From the NCBI RefSeq assembly GCF_020883455.1, contig NZ_CP086615.1, forward strand, positions 2,170,001-2,234,000: 64,000 nucleotides of DNA. Reading direction: 5' to 3'. Shown piece after piece: positions 61,377 to 64,000 of this stretch; within the stretch, counting starts at the first letter, position 1; each line of letters opens with the position of its first letter. Under the pieces are notes generated by a model. The model did no database searches and was not told the DNA's origin. It worked only from the letters and a program-made list of their open reading frames with translations. This DNA comes from Spiribacter halobius. Lineage in GTDB: Bacteria; Pseudomonadota; Gammaproteobacteria; Nitrococcales; Nitrococcaceae. The translations under genes were made by a program, and so were the position numbers.

Positions 61377-62549
61377 ATGCGCATCGCCATCGTCGCGGGC
61401 GAGCCGTCCGGGGATTTTCTCGCCGCCGGGCTCATGGCCGAGCTCAGGCGGCGCTTCCCGGCCGTCACCTTCGAGGGTATCGGCGGCGAGCGCATGCGGG
61501 CCGTCGGCATGCAGAGCTATCATCCGCTGGAGGCCCTGTCGGTCATGGGCCTCACCGAGGTGCTGCGCCACCTGCCGCGGCTGCTCGGTATCCGCCGGGA
61601 TCTGCTGCGCCGCCTGCGCGCGGCACCGCCGGACCTCTACATCGGCGTCGATGCGCCGGACTTCAACCTGCCCGTGGAACGCCGACTGAAGGCGGCCGGG
61701 GTGCCGACGGTGCACTACGTCAGCCCGACGGTGTGGGCCTGGCGGCCCGGACGGCTCGGCAAGCTGCAGGCCGCGGTGGATCGGATGCTCTGCATTTTTC
61801 CCTTCGAGCGCGACTTCTTCCGCGCCCACGACTTCCCGGCCGTGTTCGTCGGCCATCCGCTGGCCGACGAGATCCCGCTGGAGCCGGACCGTGCGGCGGC
61901 GCGCGAGGCCCTCGGCCTCGGCGAGGCGGACGAGGTGCTGGCGGTACTGCCTGGCAGCCGCCGCTCCGAGGTGCGGCGGCTGGCGCCGGTGTTCGTCGAG
62001 GTCATGCGGCGGCTGCAGGCCGAACGGCCGCGGCTGCGATTCGTGATTCCCTGCGCATCGCCGCCGCTGCGCCCGGAGATTGAGGCCTTGCTGCCGCCGG
62101 CGCTCGCCAGCCAGGTCATGCTCCTGGACGGCCGCGCCCGCGAGGCGCTGACGGCCGCCACCGCCGCGCTGGTGGCCTCGGGCACGGCCACGCTCGAGGC
62201 CATGCTGCTGAAGCGGCCCATGGTCATGGCCTATCGCGTCAGCCGGCTCACGGCCTGGATCGCCCGCCGGTCGGTGATCATTCCGCACTTCGCGATGCCC
62301 AATCTCATCGCCGGGCGCGAGGTCATCCCGGAGTTCACCCAGGACGCCGCCACGGCCACGCGCATTGCCCCCGCCGTGCTGGCCATGCTGGAGGCGCCGG
62401 CAGAGCGCGCGGAGCTGGTGACGCTTTTCCGCGAGCTGCACGAGAGCCTGCGCCAGGGCGCGAGCGCCCGCGCCGCCGAGGCGGTGACCCAGCTGCTGTG
62501 CGAGCAGGGCCATGTGCCCGTGCCGGTCACGTCCGGGGAGCCGGGATGA
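61377..62549 (+). CDS. lpxB: lipid-A-disaccharide synthase
   Basis: Glycosyltransferase (GT19) joining lipid X and UDP-2,3-diacylglucosamine. The 390-residue protein has [57 protein letters not shown] and [21 protein letters not shown]. The 59-bp gap after lpxA shows nothing special. ATGA overlap with rnhB. Confidence 0.98.
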   Translation: MRIAIVAGEPSGDFLAAGLMAELRRRFPAVTFEGIGGERMRAVGMQSYHPLEALSVMGLTEVLRHLPRLLGIRRDLLRRLRAAPPDLYIGVDAPDFNLPVERRLKAAGVPTVHYVSPTVWAWRPGRLGKLQAAVDRMLCIFPFERDFFRAHDFPAVFVGHPLADEIPLEPDRAAAREALGLGEADEVLAVLPGSRRSEVRRLAPVFVEVMRRLQAERPRLRFVIPCASPPLRPEIEALLPPALASQVMLLDGRAREALTAATAALVASGTATLEAMLLKRPMVMAYRVSRLTAWIARRSVIIPHFAMPNLIAGREVIPEFTQDAATATRIAPAVLAMLEAPAERAELVTLFRELHESLRQGASARAAEAVTQLLCEQGHVPVPVTSGEPG

Positions 62550-63133
62550 TCGCCGGCGTCGACGAGGTCGGCCGCGGGCCGCTCGCCGGACCGGTGGTGG
62601 CGGCCGCCGTGATCCTGGACCCGGATCGGCCGGTGGCCGGTATCACCGACTCCAAGCGTCTCTCGGCGAGGCGCCGCGAGACGCTGGCGACGCAGATCCG
62701 GGAGCGCGCGGTGGCCTGGGCCATCGCCGAGTGCAGCCCGGAGGAGATCGATACGCACAACATCCTGCGTGCGAGCCTGCTGGCCATGCAGCGCGCCGTG
62801 GCGGCGCTGGCCCCCGCCCCGGTCTCGGCGCTGGTGGATGGCCGCGAGCTGCCGGAGCTGCCGTGTCCGGCCCGGGCCGTGATCGGCGGCGACGCCAGCG
62901 AGCCGGCCATCGGTGCGGCATCGATCCTGGCCAAGGTCTACCGCGACGGCCTCATGCTCGAGCTGCACGCCCGCCACCCCGAATACGCCTTCGACCGCCA
63001 CAAGGGCTACCCCACGCCCCTGCACCTGGAACGCCTCCGCCACCACGGGCCGCTGCCGTGCCACCGCCGCTCCTTCGCCCCGGTCCGGGCAGTCATAGCC
63101 GGCGTGCGCACAGTCGAGAGAGGAGGGGGATAA
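62546..63133 (+). CDS. rnhB: ribonuclease HII
   Basis: Removes ribonucleotides from DNA. The 195-residue protein has the acidic active site in [61 protein letters not shown] and [16 protein letters not shown] 62546 overlaps the lpxB stop. It is the last gene of the envelope block; dnaE, which often follows in gammaproteobacteria, is not present. Confidence 0.97.
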   Translation: MIAGVDEVGRGPLAGPVVAAAVILDPDRPVAGITDSKRLSARRRETLATQIRERAVAWAIAECSPEEIDTHNILRASLLAMQRAVAALAPAPVSALVDGRELPELPCPARAVIGGDASEPAIGAASILAKVYRDGLMLELHARHPEYAFDRHKGYPTPLHLERLRHHGPLPCHRRSFAPVRAVIAGVRTVERGGG

Positions 63134-63274
63134 CCGCAAAGGCGCAAAGAACGCCAAGGGAGGAGACTTAGGGGGTTTGGCTGGTGCGAGCATCCGGTAC
63201 GGCACGCGATTAAGGGGAGCTTGCGTCCCTTACACTCAACCTCCCGACTTCGCGTCCTTTGCGCCTTCGCGGTG
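63133..63274. repeat. inverted repeat of GCAAAGG-type units between rnhB and the DegT-type gene
   Basis: ACCGCAAAGGCGCAAAGAAC (63133-63152, arm to 63158) and the inverted copy at 63249-63274 share 26 bp with three mismatches, around a 90-bp centre. Fits a dispersed bacterial repeat made of CGCAAAG units. Located between convergent genes. Confidence 0.85.
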
Positions 63275-63297
63275 GTCCCCCGGTCCCCGTAACGCGC

Positions 63298-64000
63298 CTA
63301 TCCACTAGCCGAGCGGACGACCTCGGCGATGTGGTCGACGGTGGCGTCGGGGAGCTCGGGGTAGATGGGGAGGGAGACGCAGCGGCGGGCGGTGTCCTCG
63401 GCGATGGGGAGGTGGACGCCGGCGTAGCGGTCGGCGAAGACCTCCTGGCGGTGCAGCGGGATCGGGTAGTAGATGGCGCAGCCGATCTCCGCCTGCTGGA
63501 GGGCCTGCATCAGCGCGTCCCGACGCGGGCCGTCGGCGCAAAGCAGGGTGTACTGGTGGTACACGTGATGGCCGATGCCGTCCTCGTGGGGCGGGGTGAG
63601 GCCGGGGAGGCCCGCCAGGGCCGCGCTGTAGCGGCGGGCCACGCGCCGGCGCTCGGCATTGTAGCGGTCGATGCGCTTGAGCTTGCTGCGCAGGATCACC
63701 GCCTGCATCTCGTCCAGCCGGCTGTTGTAGCCGATCATGTGATGGTGGTAGCGCTCGCGGCTGCCGTGGTTGCGCAGCGCCCGCAGGCGCTCCGCGATGC
63801 CGTCGTCGCTGGTGCTGACCAGGCCGCCGTCGCCGTAGGCGCCGAGGTTCTTGCTCGGGAAGAAGCTGAATGCCCCGGCAGCGCCCAGGCTTCCGGTCTG
63901 CGCGCCGTCCACGCTGGCGCCGAAGGACTGGGCGCAGTCCTCGACCAGGACGAGCCCGTGGCGCTCCGCCAGCGCCGTCAGTGCCGGCATGTCCGCAGGC
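63298..64000 (-). CDS. DegT/DnrJ/EryC1/StrS-family sugar aminotransferase, C-terminal part (cut by the right edge)
   Basis: PLP-dependent aminotransferase of nucleotide-sugar synthesis, such as UDP-4-amino-sugar formation for surface polysaccharide. Visible are VLVEDCAQSFGASVDGAQTGSLGAAGAFSFFPSKNLGAYGDGG with the PLP Lys in SKNLGAYGDGG, the GYNSRLDEMQAVILRSKL dimer motif and HRQEVFADRY near the C-terminus. The frame is open through base 64000, so the start and roughly the first 130 residues lie outside. The substrate sugar is unknown. Confidence 0.93.
   Translation of the reverse strand, partial: PADMPALTALAERHGLVLVEDCAQSFGASVDGAQTGSLGAAGAFSFFPSKNLGAYGDGGLVSTSDDGIAERLRALRNHGSRERYHHHMIGYNSRLDEMQAVILRSKLKRIDRYNAERRRVARRYSAALAGLPGLTPPHEDGIGHHVYHQYTLLCADGPRRDALMQALQQAEIGCAIYYPIPLHRQEVFADRYAGVHLPIAEDTARRCVSLPIYPELPDATVDHIAEVVRSASG

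Noticed and set aside
1-64000. tRNA or rRNA genes
   Set aside because: No cloverleaf or rRNA signature was recognised in the gaps by eye; a tRNAscan-SE and Rfam run would settle it.

Overview
The window reads as chromosome of a very GC-rich, phototrophic gammaproteobacterium. Gene order places it in that class: map and rpsB diverge, glnD-dapC-dapD-arsC/yffB-dapE sit together, and rpsB-tsf-pyrH-frr-uppS-cdsA-dxr-rseP-bamA-skp-lpxD-fabZ-lpxA-lpxB-rnhB run as one block. Phototrophy follows from bchE, bchJ and a bciA-type 8-vinyl reductase, with FNR-type and PpsR/CrtJ-type sites in front of bchE. A purple sulfur bacterium of the Ectothiorhodospiraceae or a close relative is the best guess; the genus is inference.

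Layout. 1-5285: 5'-part of tmcA, a small basic ORF, a single-chain ABC exporter and a Rep/UvrD-like helicase. 5286-7457: leuA behind a leucine-rich leader peptide and mutually pairing RNA segments (attenuator). 7458-18796: recQ, an OmpA-like protein, a yeast-type cytosine deaminase, a YHS protein, methyltransferase, GFA protein, BCAA aminotransferase (ilvE), a DUF2784 protein, a three-gene module (DUF1538 membrane protein, PII-like protein, CBS protein), a PAS-GAF-GGDEF protein and a DUF302 protein. 19088-22953: a chromosomal integron with a C-terminally truncated intI under a LexA box, an attI junction and four cassettes, each with its own attC; the cassette DNA is visibly AT-richer than the host. 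Cassettes encode two HEPN-like proteins, a putative Mrr-like nuclease and an AAC(3)-I-type aminoglycoside acetyltransferase. A 51-codon scrap of a hydratase-type gene follows directly. 23212-34012: mixed metabolic genes, including a drug-type ABC exporter pair and a D-glutamate operon (dgcN-dgcA-D-amino-acid transaminase). 34115-37611: bacteriochlorophyll genes. 37996-41109: a lone LexA-boxed dnaE2. 41166-48571: lysine/peptidoglycan precursor genes, glnD and map. 48637-63133: translation and envelope-biogenesis block. 63298-64000: start-truncated (by the window) DegT-type aminotransferase.

The window is rich in palindromic repeats. Three families built of short tandem units in inverted orientation lie in gene-end gaps (7519-7605, 44927-45072, 63133-63274; half copy at 37661). 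A nested 41-bp/29-bp palindrome fills the bchJ/dnaE2 gap. A REP-like family recurs at 7467, 14370, 16784 and 34028, and as a paired 184-bp element inserted in frame inside an ArsC-family gene at 42412-42595. No rRNA, tRNA or CRISPR array was seen. Most large ORFs antisense to the genes listed are high-GC shadows.
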